A stretch of DNA of 64,000 nt from Epiperipatus broadwayi. Taxonomy: Eukaryota; Onychophora; Udeonychophora; Euonychophora; Peripatidae. The stretch is taken from NCBI GenBank assembly GCA_028023455.1, contig JAQFVV010000020.1, forward strand, positions 8,041,092 to 8,105,091. Direction: 5' to 3'. Positions within the stretch are counted from its first letter, which is position 1; each line of letters starts with the position of its first letter. Under the pieces are notes generated by a model. The model ran no database searches, was not told the DNA's origin, and saw only the letters and a list, made by a program, of their open reading frames with translations. This document shows positions 47,932 through 59,701 of the stretch, one piece after another. A program made the position numbers and the translations under genes.

Positions 47932-48799
47932 TACATTTAAAGATCAGCCTTTCAAGCTATTGTGCATGCGCTTTTTACGAGTGTTAATAATAAATGAATA
48001 CTTTTATTCCCAACACGAGATATAGTATTTATGAAAGAATAAATCCACTTATTCTTTCCAACCCAAATGCTTATATATGTACAAATCTTAAGTACTGGAA
48101 ATGAAAGCATGAGGATAAACCATTCACTTTAAATTACTGTTTATGATATCTGAATGAATGACATCGACGAAATTATCTAGAATTTACTAAACACACTCTC
48201 AAATGAAGCTTAAACATATGTAAATAAGCATTTATTTTATATAGCGCTATGTTTGTAATTGTAATACATTTAAAGATCAGCCTTTCAAGCTATTGTGCAT
48301 GCGCTTTTTACGAGTGTTAATAATAAATGAATACTTTCATTCTCATCATGAGATATAGTATTTATGAAAGAATAAAATGAATCTACAATAGCTGGAAAGG
48401 CTGATCTTTAAATGTATTACAATTATAAACATAGCGCTATATAAAGTAAATGCTTATTTATATATGTTTAAGTTTCATTTGAGAGTGATGTTTAGTAAAT
48501 TCTAGATACTTTCGTCATTGTCATTCATTCAGATATCGTAAACAGTAATTTAAAGTGAGTGGTTTATCTTCATGCTTTCATTTCCACTACTTAAGATTTC
48601 CCCATATATAAGCATTTGGGTTGGAAAGAATAAGTGGATTCATTTTATTCTTTCATAAATATTATATCTTGTGTTGGGAATGAAAGTATTTATTTATTAT
48701 TAACACTCGTAAAAAGCGCATGCACAATAGCTTGAAAGGCTGATCTTTAAATGTATTACAATTATAAACATAGCGCTATATAAAATAAATGCTTATTTA
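47932..48799. mobile_element. Family E element, about 333-base unit repeated head to tail then inverted
   Basis: The unit starting TACATTTAAAGATCAGCC occurs at 47932 and 48265. From about 48380 the sequence runs inverted, again for more than one unit (CTGATCTTTAAATGTA at 48401 and 48740). CTTAATTGTTAA at 47920-47931 and 48800-48811 is a 12-bp target duplication, within a 14-base match. The unit carries CATGCGCTTTTTACGAGTG and AGCGCTAT blocks. I did not find a convincing hammerhead in it. No coding sequence. The layout is the one expected for reverse transcription around a small circular template. Confidence 0.85.
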
Positions 48800-49489
48800 C
48801 TTAATTGTTAATATAAAAGGAATAAAATACAATAAGTAATTTTGAACTCATTAAAAAAATCTTTTTTTTTTTTTTCAAGTTTTGGTATATTTATATCTTT
48901 AGGTGGCTTTTATAATCAAGTTATTTATATATTCCTTGCTGATCCTACAATATAAAAACATCCACTGTTTTTTTTTATTTTTAAAATTATATAATTATTT
49001 ATCTGGTAAGGAGTTTTTGCTTTCATTATTTTTTCCTTAAGCAGTCAGTCACCAAATATTAATGGTGGGACACATTCCTCATAGGCATAAATGATTTTAT
49101 TTAATCCAGGTATTATAACACTTTGTGAATGGAGTTCAAAATAATTCCAAGAGATGTCTGTATAATTTATGGTAGAGCCAATCCACATGTAGATTTTTAG
49201 CAATGCATTTTCTGTGGTTGTTTCAAGAGTTTCTATTTCTGATAATGACGATTTATATTTAATAAATCATTTATTTCCAGAATCTCAACCATAATTGTAG
49301 TTCATAGAGCAAAAAGTTTGTTCTGAATTTAATATTATATCTTCCTGGAATTTTTTATTATTAATTGTCCCAATTTTTTCACTATTTATAACTAGTCTGC
49401 GTAGTGATAAAAAGAATATGTTATTTCCTTTAATGAATAATATTTCTGTAATGTAATTTTCAAACGTTTTTTATCTGCTTTTAATACCT

Positions 49490-49642
49490 TTGTAGATGGG
49501 TGTAATCATAAATATATGACCAAAGATATGATCTGGACCAATTGATGAGTGCTGGCTTGGCACCAAATGTGCATTTGGAGAACCATACATCTTTTTCACA
49601 TGTGCTTGTTTGTATGTTTATGATTACAACTCTCTACAAAGT
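49490..49642. mobile_element. Family D-like short hairpin with decayed hammerhead
   Basis: CTTTGTAGATGGGTGTAATC at left is mirrored by GATTACAACTCTCTACAAAG at right. The centre holds a hammerhead-like segment (about 49531-49580): GGACCAA, UUGAUGA, a GUGC/GCAC stem II, then CAAA where GAAA is expected. Two core changes imply loss of activity. Confidence 0.65.
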
Positions 49643-51240
49643 GTTATTATTCATTAGGTGGATAAGATAATCTCTAGTCTAATTACTAATAAAAATTATT
49701 AATATCTTTCCCATTCATGTAATATTTCCTTCCAATAATTTTTTTATATTAAAATACATACTAGATTACTCATTTTTAAAAATCTTTTTGATATAATAAT
49801 GATTACTTATCAGATTTGTAAATTCATTTTTTTATCATTTACAAATCTGAGTTTTTATTCTTTATTTTAAAACACATATAGATAAATAGCTTACTTTGTT
49901 TTTCTTATTAGAATACCATTACATGGATTAAATTCTTTTATTGACATTAATTTTAATAAAGTTTTATAAATTGTATTTGTTTTTATTTATTTAATCCTAT
50001 ATATCTTACCTATCCATGCATATACATACACATTCAAAAAAATATTTAATTATAGAATTTCCCTTTTAATCAATTATTATTATTATTATTATTATTATTA
50101 ATTTTCAACAATTTTAAAAAACCCATTACAGGTTTACTGTACCATCTATGTACTACTGCCTGACCACCTTTTCAGGTTTCTATTTTCAGCACTACAATAT
50201 GAAGAGCTCCATATATCATAATTTTGGGTCAAATATCACATCTGCCGAATTCATTACCAATGACTTGCCTGATTTGATTTTTACCTCATATTGAAGCAAT
50301 GATAATGATAAGAAATTAGATGCTAAAGTACTTAACATTCTAATAAAAAAAGTGGAAATCTAATAATAAAAATTTCAAACAGTATGAAATCATTTGTTAA
50401 AAGTATGAATTTTAAAAAAAAAGGGAAATAATATGAAAAATTATAGATACTGCTTTTTGACATCAGTAAATTTTCAGTTGACTAATTTTTTGCTAAAAAG
50501 CAAATATATTCAAATAAAAACTAAGTGTAAACATAAGAAAAATATTTTAAATTTTTGCCAAAACAATTAAATCTAAACTTAATTTTCTTTTATAATAATG
50601 TCAACAAAAATTTATGTTGTGGGAACACAAAAGTATACATTCTCTTCAACAGAGATTTGCAAAGTATTGTTTAATATCATCAATAGTCCCTGCATCTACT
50701 TACTTTTGTTAAAATTAAAATCTTACTCTATTATATGATTCCTAAGCATGAACGTTCATCAGAATTCTTTCTTAATTAAAATGTTTAACATCAAACAAGT
50801 GCAACAGAATTTGTTGTTAATATCAGGCTTTGCAATTGCTGTGCCAATGAAAACCTTGTGTAGAAAAAGTTAATGTCAGCAATGTACATTATGATCTGTG
50901 AGAAGAGTTGTTTTTGTTTATTCCAGTATGATGTTTGTGAAAAATCTCAAGCCTAAAGTGTAATGACTTTAGAACAAATAATTAGTTTAATTTCTTATGT
51001 AATCAATAGGTATTAATTAGATCTGAAAATATAAATTATTAATACAATAGATGAGTTTTATTTGAAACAAATATTTAGTGGAAATGTGCCATAGCATGTT
51101 AGTGTGCTGTGAAAATCCCTAAATTTGCTACGAAATTACACTACTAAATAAATAAATATGCAAATTTGATTCTTATAATATATCAGTCACTTCTTAATTA
51201 TAAATAATTGTAATTAAAGCAATTTAAAATTAATTTTTAG
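49643..51240. other. Intronic DNA, no recognised gene
   Basis: An ATT microsatellite of about ten units is at 50070-50101. Nothing else recognisable. Confidence 0.45.
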
Positions 51241-51244
51241 CTTA

Positions 51245-52350
51245 TCCAAAAGTGGATATAAGAAAATTTATTATGGTAAACTGAACTAAAGATGATGGCA
51301 ATAGTACTAGTAGTTCTGCAGCAAATATAAATATTACATTTGTTGGCAAGGCTAATAATATCAGTGATATCAGCATGGATGAACCTCAGGCAAAAAAAAT
51401 CAAACTAGTAAAGAAAATATGAAGATTACTTAAATTTTGGTTTTACATGGATGAGGGACAAAAATTCCCAATTGCTTTTATGTATTGTATGTGGACATAC
51501 AAAAACAAACAGTGCAATGGTTCCTAGCAAACTAAAACAGCATTTGGAAAAGTTCACTCAAATTTGGTGTCCAAAGACAAGAAGTATTTTGAGAGATTAA
51601 TGACTAATAGTGCCAAACAAATTGCAAAAAGTAATAAAGGTATTTGATAAAGCACAAATTACCTCCTATGAGATAGTCCAACTTATTGCACAAAGGATGA
51701 AACCTCATTCAATTGCAAAAACATTAATTGGTCCTGTTTGTCATATAAAGAAGAAATAAATACAATTTCTCTCTCCAATGATACTATTAGTCAAAGAATC
51801 ATTGATATGTCAGAAAATATAATCAAAAATATTCATTAGAAACTTAAAATCCAAATTTTTGTGCTACAAATAGATGAATTGACAGATATCAGTGTAAACA
51901 CACAATTAATGAAATTTGTTCAGTTCATTAATGGGATGAACCAATTTTTATTTTGTCAAGAATTGCCATGAAGAACAACGGAAAGAAATATATTTAATGG
52001 TATCAACAATTTTTTCAAAAATACAAACTTATCAAGAGATTTATATACAGGCATTCATACAGTTGATGCTTCATCAATAATGAGACATGAAAAAGGTGTC
52101 TGGACATTTGCAAAACAAAAACAAATCAAATATTGTTTTCACACATTGCATTATTCACCGAGAAGCTTTAGTAACTAAAACTCTTCCCACAGAATTAAGC
52201 ACTATTTTGAATGAGGTGGTAAAAATATATAACTATATTAAAAGCAGACCTGTAAAATCACAGTTATTCAAAGAATTATGTGATGGTGTGGAAGCTAATT
52301 GTAGTTGCTTATTATTACATAATGTTTATTTTTTATTACAAAATATCTAA
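51245..52350 (+). pseudogene. hAT transposase relic, ZBED5-like
   Basis: Broken frames follow the order of ZBED5-type hAT proteins. The BED finger region is at 51427-51600 (YLNFGFTWMRDKNS, CIVCG, NSAMVPSKLKQHL; the second zinc histidine is lost). Then come MKPHSIAKTLI near 51700, SNDTISQRIIDMSENI near 51775, LQIDELTDIS near 51866 (usual LQVDESTDI, with the aspartate kept), CQELP near 51955, and THCIIHREALVTKTL with VKIYNYIKSRPVKSQLFKEL at 52135-52275. Stops and frameshifts are frequent, and the C-terminal dimerisation region is missing after LLLHN. ZBED5-like genes are also domesticated in vertebrates, but this copy is clearly dead. Terminal repeats were not identified. Confidence 0.85.
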
Positions 52351-53114
52351 AACACTCTTTTCTTTAAAACTATTGAGGATTCCTAATTTAAAACTTTATT
52401 TTTCAGTACTTGTTTTAACAGAGAAAATCCCGAAATCCCACATGAAACTCAATATATCAATTAAAATTGTTCTATTTTGGATATATCATGAGATGATCTA
52501 ATTTATGGGGAAAAAAGATAACATTTGTTAAAAATCCTGGTTATAAAACAAGAAGAGTACAGGATATCTGACAATTAAGTAGTTAGACTTCATCATTATA
52601 ATAATGGGTTTTGAACCATCTAAAAACCAGCCAAATGGTAAGTCATTCTGCTGAAATTATATGATTGTGAGGAATTGATATAACTTATGTGCAATATTCA
52701 CATTTTTGTAAAAATCACCTACCAAAATGTGAATCGACCAAAATGTTTAATCGTTTGATGAGTGTTTTGTACTTATAACTATTTAAGTTAAAATATTATA
52801 TGCCTATTCCTGCGCTTCTATTTTAGTGGTGCACATACCCAATTCATACGCTGAAGATTCTGGTTTAATGGAGAGAGAAGTGAATGGGATTAGTCGCAAG
52901 AGTGAATTACAATTAGTTAACAATTTTGAAGAAATAAAAAGTAACACCGGAAACTATTTACAGCAATATAGTTGAAAGCAGAAGTTGTTTGCTTGAAAGA
53001 AAAAGAAATATCAAACAAAACAAAAAAAAAAACAATTTGAAAATTAAAGTAATTAAGAAGCTTCATCCAAGGAAATACTTTGCTAAATAAATAGTATGTA
53101 CTCAAATAGTGTTA

Positions 53115-53528
53115 ACTGAAACACACAGGCTTATTATATACCTATATCTATATATGTAATATATAGGGTATATGAGCACAGACTTTTACACGCCCCACCA
53201 CCCTCCACACTATCTCATATCATTGATACACTTGAACACATATATAGTTGAAAAGATAAATAATCACCAATGTACATATTTCATGCTAAACCAGCAATCA
53301 TCAGTTGGTCCAGATTACCGTCTCTACACATATATGCTATAAGTGCTCAGATATATATTAAGATAGCCAATCCTCTTACTTTAATAGACAGGTTTCAATC
53401 TACTCCAACTCTTCAACCGTCCATACAATTGAAAATCTGATGATGAAATGCTCAAAGGCTACCCTGAGGCCAAGATTCTTGTCATAGTGTGGAGGTTTGT
53501 GGGGCGTGTGAAAGTCTGTGCTCATATA
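53115..53528. mobile_element. Family D element with 12-bp duplication and near-intact hammerhead
   Basis: The ends carry GTATATGAGCACAGACTTTT at left and AAGTCTGTGCTCATATAC at right. CAAATAGTGTTA (53103-53114) and CAAATAGTATTA (53529-53540) are a 12-bp duplication with one mismatch. On the - strand near 53273-53312 there is CUGAUGA (53304-53298), stem II UGCU/AGCA, GAAA and a perfect ACCAA/UUGGU stem I. The base before the cleavage nucleotide is C rather than U (CA in place of UH), so it is probably inactive. Confidence 0.8.
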
Positions 53529-53540
53529 CAAATAGTATTA

Positions 53541-56500
53541 GTAAAAGCGAAAAAAAGTCAGGTTGTGCTTTTTTGGAGAAAAACAACATATATTTATATA
53601 ATTTCATGCTGGGTTTTATTTAAATGAAAGGCAAATTATTAATGTTTGACAGTTTATTAATTTTTTTTTAAATCATGTATATGTAATCATTTGGTCGTCT
53701 TTTAGAAGGTCATGTGACCTTCAAACATTAGTAATTCTATTTGAACAATATGCATTTTTTTATTTTTTACTTTCTCAACTTGGAATCCTTTTTATAGCTT
53801 TTAAGGTTTGGATGAATTGTCGTTCTACTCCTGAGGATAATTAAGTGTGGCAGTTTTTGTTTAGTTTTTTCTTATTCATTTTAATGAATAAATTTTTTTT
53901 GTATGTTTAAATTCTGAAGTTGAGATTTTAATTCTTTTACAATACTTATTTTTAAGTAGTTATTGCATTTTGCTATCTTTTATTTAGAATCCAAAAATCA
54001 AATATTTCTTTATCCCTTCCCTCTTCAAGTCTACATCACTAAGGCATATTAAAGTTTCAAAAATTATTAGATGTGTATTACTCCCATATGTTACATTCAA
54101 TTAGAACTGGCTGTCACTGTTTCTTTATATCTTTAATCCTCGGTTCATTTTCTAATGTTATTCGGTAACATCTGCGATATTCATGAAGACCTCTAAATTA
54201 TTTTTATGATTTTTTTTTATTACTCATTTCTCATTCAACTGTATTATTTAAAGGAATATTAATATTTTTATTATTGCTATTAAAATAGATAATAAAAATC
54301 TGATGCTTTTAAAAATGTATATATTTTCAAAAGCATGTCAGTATAGGTGCTTACCTGTATTTATGCACACTTTCTTCATGATACGTATCCCCTAATTATA
54401 AGGACAAATAAAGGTTATAATATTTATACGTATAAGAGTGCCACAGACATTAGACATATCTATTGTTTATGTTAACATGTCAATACACCTAATACAATTG
54501 ATGTTGACTTTAGTAATGATAAAGAACAAAGGGGATAGGTATGAAAAGTAATCAAAAATTATTTTACTTAATGCTAATTTAATTTCTAACATACACGCAT
54601 TTTGTCATCATTAAAAATACAATTTGTGTATAAATCTATATATTGTAATTAGCAAGTTATATTTTCAAGTTTTTGAATAAATGGCTTAATATGGCACCAT
54701 GAACATCATCATAACTTATCATTTTATATCCTCTGGTGGTCATATAAGAGCTGTTTTTATTTCACAACTGATTTTACATTTTTTACTTCCATTATTGTGC
54801 TGTTGTTTTTTAGATTTATATATTATTTGTTCTAACTTCTTTGAATGAATAACCAGTAGTCTGGCTTATAAAACTATAAAAACCTCAGAGGATTCACAAA
54901 GCAATAAAAATTACTGCTATCTTAACTATTAACATATGTAAATGCTCTCTACAAGGCTACTTGGCATTTTTATGAATACAAGTTTTTGAATAGTGAAATC
55001 TTATGATCTACTCATACTCAAGGGAAGAAAGAATACAATTTTAGAATCCAGCTTTTAACATTTATGAAATAGAAACAATATTAAAAAGCATAATTATTAA
55101 TAATAATTGTGAAATTATAACTGTCTTAGCAAAATTAATCAGGGTTATTAAAGAAAATAAATACAAATATTAACAAAAATGTTAATCGGTTCAAGAATTT
55201 TACATTTTTGATTCTATATCTGCAAATGTTGCTTTACTTTCTCTCAATGAATATATTCTTCTACATTTTATATATGTATATAAATCTCCATGTAATTGCT
55301 TTGGGGAGTTAAGCTTTTTTTGTTAGTATTTATAAGATGAGCAAATTGCTTCTTTCGCCCAGGGAGAGAATCTTGGATTCTAGTTTTTTGTTGTCTAGTT
55401 ATTTCTTCAAACCTAGTCTTATTTACAAAATTTATAGTTTTCTTATTTTGTTCAAAAATGTTTTTTTTTTGGCCCTAAAAATAAATTACCTTTAATATAG
55501 GTCTCTATATCTCGTTTTTATTTATATAAAATTTTCCAAACTTGCAACAAAAAACTATTTCTGTGAATGTCTTTAACTTTTGTGTATGCATTTATTTTCA
55601 AAATTATATTAACCATTTGTGTTATATTATACATTAAACACTTATAACTTAATAAATCAAAACATTTCTCTGATAAATGTAAATGTTTGAGAGTTCTCTT
55701 AAAAGATGGATTTTTGTATATTCTATTAAACTCGTAAAAAAACATATGTTAGCTATTATTTTACATTATTCAAATTTACTAACAATTATAGCATACAAAA
55801 ATAATTGTATTTCTATTTGGTTTTTTTAATATTAATATATGTATCACTTCATTACAAATTTAATTTGCAAAGCCAAAAATAAAATAAAGCTCTTTCATTA
55901 TGAAAATTATATTGTCGTTTTATATTTTTTGATTACAATCTTTTATAAATGTCTATTAGTCTTCCTCAGTAAGCATTGGATTTTTAACTATAATTTTACT
56001 AGCATATTTGTTCTTCTGTCTTTAGTAAATGTTATCATCATATTATTCTTAGGTACTGATCTCTGTATGTCCTATCTCTGATTTAATAAAACTCAAAATA
56101 TTGGATAATATGAATCAGTTCTTCCTAACAATTTTATTTCTTCTGTGCTCACACTCTTCATAATGCTTAGTAAATTAAATTCTCCTACTGTTTTGGCTGT
56201 TTATCAGAAAAGGAAGAGAAATAGCTCTGAAGAAGAATGCTAGATAAGTGAAGCTGTAAGAGAATATTGTGAAGAATTCATAAAAGAAATAAAATAGATA
56301 GAATTTTAATTGTATTCGATGCAAAAAGCCGGTATTGAACACATTGAAAGATAAGACATCACTATTTAAGGAATCAGTTTTTTTTATAAGAATGCAACTT
56401 TAGATTTGTAAATCTTGTTTGAATACAGACAAAATGTAGGTAGGTAGCTCTTTATTTATCACATAATCTATAATTCTTTGTAAAAGTTATATTTTAGCCA

Positions 56501-57187
56501 CTGTCATAATATTTTTTAATTGATGAAAATAAGTGCTGCAATTAACATATTGTATAAAAATTTCAAACAATATGTGTGATAAGAAAAGAGAGCTCTGTTG
56601 AATTTTTTGCACTTTATATATGTTGGGAATGATATATGTGAACCTGGATTTATATAAAATGGGTAGTAATATTTATTAAGGCTGTAACCTCAAGAATGTG
56701 CACATAAAAATGTGATAGTAGTGACCTCTACAGGTCTTAACCACAAGCTTACATTTTGGAAGAAAAGAGGGAAACCCTTTTTTATTTCAACCTACTTTCT
56801 ATATAAATAGGTGAAGCTGAAGCTGTTAGATCTGAGAGTGTGAAGCTATTCAATACTTTACTGACTAAGTAATTTTGCAAATATTTTAATTCTCTAATTT
56901 CAGTTTCCTTTATATGAATAAACAATATGAAATTATGTATCTGTCAAAAAAAAAATTACACTAGAACAAGAAATCTCTACTCCATTTAATATTAAATAAA
57001 AATTAAATTTTGTTTTACTAGTTAAATGAAAATTTTAATGTGTTAATATTTTTAGATATATACATTCACATGTGTACATATAAATATACATTAAAAATAT
57101 TTTTTATTTAATGAATGTCTTCTTTTTTTTATTTAAACATGTATATACACATCTATATACCATTATAAAAAATTGTAATGTACTGAA
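53541..57187. other. Intronic DNA; one copy of a dispersed 100-base repeat
   Basis: The copy at 56667-56765 pairs with 34359-34460. The open frames of 75-80 codons here have AT-rich, low-complexity products and no family resemblance. Nothing else recognised. Confidence 0.45.
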
Positions 57188-57281
57188 GCATTGGTGGCCG
57201 AGTGGTTAGCACAGCTGCCTTACAAACAGTTGTCCCGGATTCGCTTCCCAGCCGATGCTTTGACGCATGAAAAAAAAAAAG
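57188..57281 (+). mobile_element. tRNA-derived SINE, + strand
   Basis: GCATTGGTGGCCGAGTGGTT and AGCACAGCTGCCTTACAAAC make the head; GGATTCGCTTCCCAGCCGAT is the T-arm, followed by GCTTTGACGCATG and an A-run. It is a complete copy of the family. Confidence 0.83.
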
Positions 57282-58070
57282 AAGCTAAGATTCAAATAAA
57301 TTGCAAAACTATTAGTATACTATAGCTAAATAGTGATTAAAGATTAGTATTTATTTTTAGGATTCTATTATCTTGATATTTAAATTTGCATTTGAGTTGA
57401 AATACTCATATAGTAAAATAAAAAATGAAACAGTTTTAAATTACTGGCAAAAGTGAATTTCTCAAAATTAAATTGCTTGGTGAAGATATATATGTATATA
57501 AAGATATTGAAAGTAATACTAAAACATGATAATAAATGGTGTAATACTGATAGGAACTCAATATAAATTTTACTTTGTAAAATCTTCATTAATTAAAGTT
57601 AACAAAAATATTTTCCCTAGACTAGTATTTAGTTAATGATAGAAAAATTATCCTATAAATTTTCATCATTAATTTGTCTCCCCTCTTTTTAAGATTGTAT
57701 AATTTTTTTTCTTATGATAATTTTTTTTTTGTGTGATATTAAAGAATGTAAATTTGTACATTAGAATATTTCTCATAAACTTATTATATATAATTAACAA
57801 GTAATTTTTGTGCAGTATATGCATAAATCTTTGTAGAAATTAAAAGGATTGAATAAATATTATAATAAACTTTGTTAGATAAGTGATTTTTGCTCTTCAA
57901 ATTTTTTTGTCATTTTTTTTTTTACATAATTATTTTATTAAAGTGCTGTTTTACAATTTAAGAAAAGTTATTACATCCATCTTTGTTTCATTCTGATCTT
58001 GTTATCTTTATATATGTTTATTCTGAATTATATGATGTATGTAACAGAATTGTCATATACTCCAAATTGT

Positions 58071-58306
58071 TGCAAAGAAATAAAGTTATATGTCACATGA
58101 CCTAATTTAATAAGCTTGTATTACATATGTTATATGTAGAGCTCGCAAATAAGCTCTTAACAAGCTTTGCAGAATATCCCCAACTGCTACTGGCTTTCTC
58201 TAATGCTTGAATGTCCTAGCACCTCACTGAGGAAGTCAGTAGGAGAGACCGGTCTGGGGATATTCTACAAAGCTTGTTAAGAGCTTATTTGCGAGGTCTA
58301 TATATA
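58071..58306 (+). mobile_element. Family B element, cleanest copy, 12-bp duplication
   Basis: It starts TGCAAAGAAATAAAGTTATA and ends GCGAGGTCTATATATA. GCTCGCAAATAAGCTCTTAA and its complement make the outer hairpin. ACTCCAAATTGT stands at 58059-58070 and 58307-58318, a perfect 12-bp target duplication. The hammerhead segment (58222-58260) has CCTCA/TGGGG for stem I and CTGAGGA (position 7 G is allowed), but GAGA where GAAA is required. This copy is therefore probably inactive. Confidence 0.86.
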
Positions 58307-58843
58307 ACTCCAAATTGTGCTAAACCATAGGTAATCTAACAAATGAGAATAAATATTTGTAATATAATCAATTTAAGTAAATCATTATTTTATCTGAATA
58401 TGACATAGACATATAAAGAGGTATTCTTACTCACAAAACAAATAAGACTGAATTGCATTAACCGATACTTTTTTATGATTACTCCAGAGAAATAAGCAAA
58501 AGTGATTGTTGTTGGGGATATATAATTATTTCATCATGGCTTCTTCACTAATAACACATTTTGAATAATCAAATTATGTAAATTGATAATAATGAATGAC
58601 TCTACCAATGATCTAATTATTGACCAATGTTGTACTAGATGTATTAAATTTTTGTTATTAGACTAAAGAGAAAGACGTCAGCATAACACCTCATCATATT
58701 CTAACCGATATAATGGCATACTAATGTATTGATAATGATTACTCTTTAGAATACATTATGTTTTTATTTAATGCATACAAAAAAACAAAGTATTTTGGGA
58801 AAATTTATTTTTGGTCTTATTTATTTATTTTTTTAACTTTTAG

Positions 58844-58937
58844 GCTGTTGGTGCTTCTGTTAGAATCTTTACCCTAATGGATCGTCAACCAGAAGTCAAT
58901 AATGAAGGAGGATATTGGTCCCTAGATTTGTGTGGAG
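58844..58937 (+). CDS. ABCB-family half-transporter, internal exon (linker to nucleotide-binding domain)
   Basis: The exon starts in phase 0 with AVGASVRIFTLMDRQPEVNN and goes on EGGYWSLDLCG, ending in phase 1 at GGAG|GTAAAT; the acceptor is a T-rich tract ending CTTTTAG. In ABCB half-transporters the stretch G(A/L)GA..R(I/V)F.L.(D/E)R.P follows directly after YGEFM, so this exon fits onto 15937-16010 without a gap. This is the conserved helix that leads from the membrane domain to the ATPase domain. The Walker A, Q-loop, signature and Walker B exons should come next, but I did not recognise them in the remaining 5 kb, so they probably lie beyond the window. The evidence for a single gene across the 42.8 kb intron is phase agreement and family-level continuity, not a transcript. 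Confidence 0.85.
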
Positions 58938-59701
58938 GTAAATTAATCATGTATCTATTATCATGTATATTAATTTCTCTTTTCAATGGAAAGTTGAGAT
59001 AACTAATTAAAGAAATCTTGAACATGTGATAACACGTGATCAATTGGTAGCTGATAGTTTGCACTTTCTTTAACACAATTAATTCTACCATTTCAATATT
59101 TAGAGAGAACACTCTAAAGTTTAATGAGCTTAATATTATTATACATACATTGACTATAAAGTATTTAAAATGTAAGTAAATCAGTAATTTAATACTTATT
59201 ATTTTTATGTTCAATTATGTTCATTTTACATCAAATACTACAAATTAAAATTGTTTCTATTTACTTAAATATTTTTATTCAACTTGCATTTTATTATATA
59301 TCAACATTTTAATGAATATTTTGGACAGATATTTAAATAGGAACACATTAATACAGTTTACTATATTAATAAGACCATTTCCTCTTTATCCGTTCTAGCA
59401 CTATTGTTGGTACGTTTGAGCTATTAGTATTATCAAATAGTAGCATAATTGAATCTTCATCTTGAGATTGGTTTTGACTTTTTCCTTTCTTAATGAAGTC
59501 TTGAGAATTCAAAGCTGTAATCAATGTGTTTTGCATCTGTGGCCACCTTATATAATTATTGATATGCCACCATATCACTACAACAAGTTGATTTAGGTTC
59601 AAAATTTTAGGATTTTTATAATTTTCAAGCTAAAAATACGATAATAAAAAAGGAATTAATTCTAGCATTATCTTAATTGATGAAAACAAAATCAAAACTA
59701 T
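58938..59701. other. Next ABCB intron, start
   Basis: It begins GTAAAT. The next exon should encode the start of the nucleotide-binding domain, and I did not recognise it up to 64000. The open frames on the - strand here have no family resemblance. Confidence 0.45.

Larger units (their letters stand above)
16011..58843 (+). other. 42.8-kb intron of the ABCB gene
   Basis: The span between two exons that join in phase is inferred to be one intron. It begins GTAAGT and ends with a T-rich tract and CTTTTAG. It contains LINE, SINE, hAT, Penelope-like and hammerhead-bearing repeats listed separately, on both strands. I found no convincing host coding exon inside it. A small exon hidden in it cannot be excluded by eye, although the protein alignment expected from the family needs no extra residues here. 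Confidence 0.75.

Noticed and set aside
47932-48799. Hammerhead in family E (CUGAAUGA ... GACGAAA segment near 48153-48180)
   Set aside because: The core would need an inserted base and stem I does not pair convincingly in either copy.
58885-59214. 109-codon - strand open frame
   Set aside because: Antisense to the ABCB exon and its intron, low-complexity hydrophobic product, no family resemblance.
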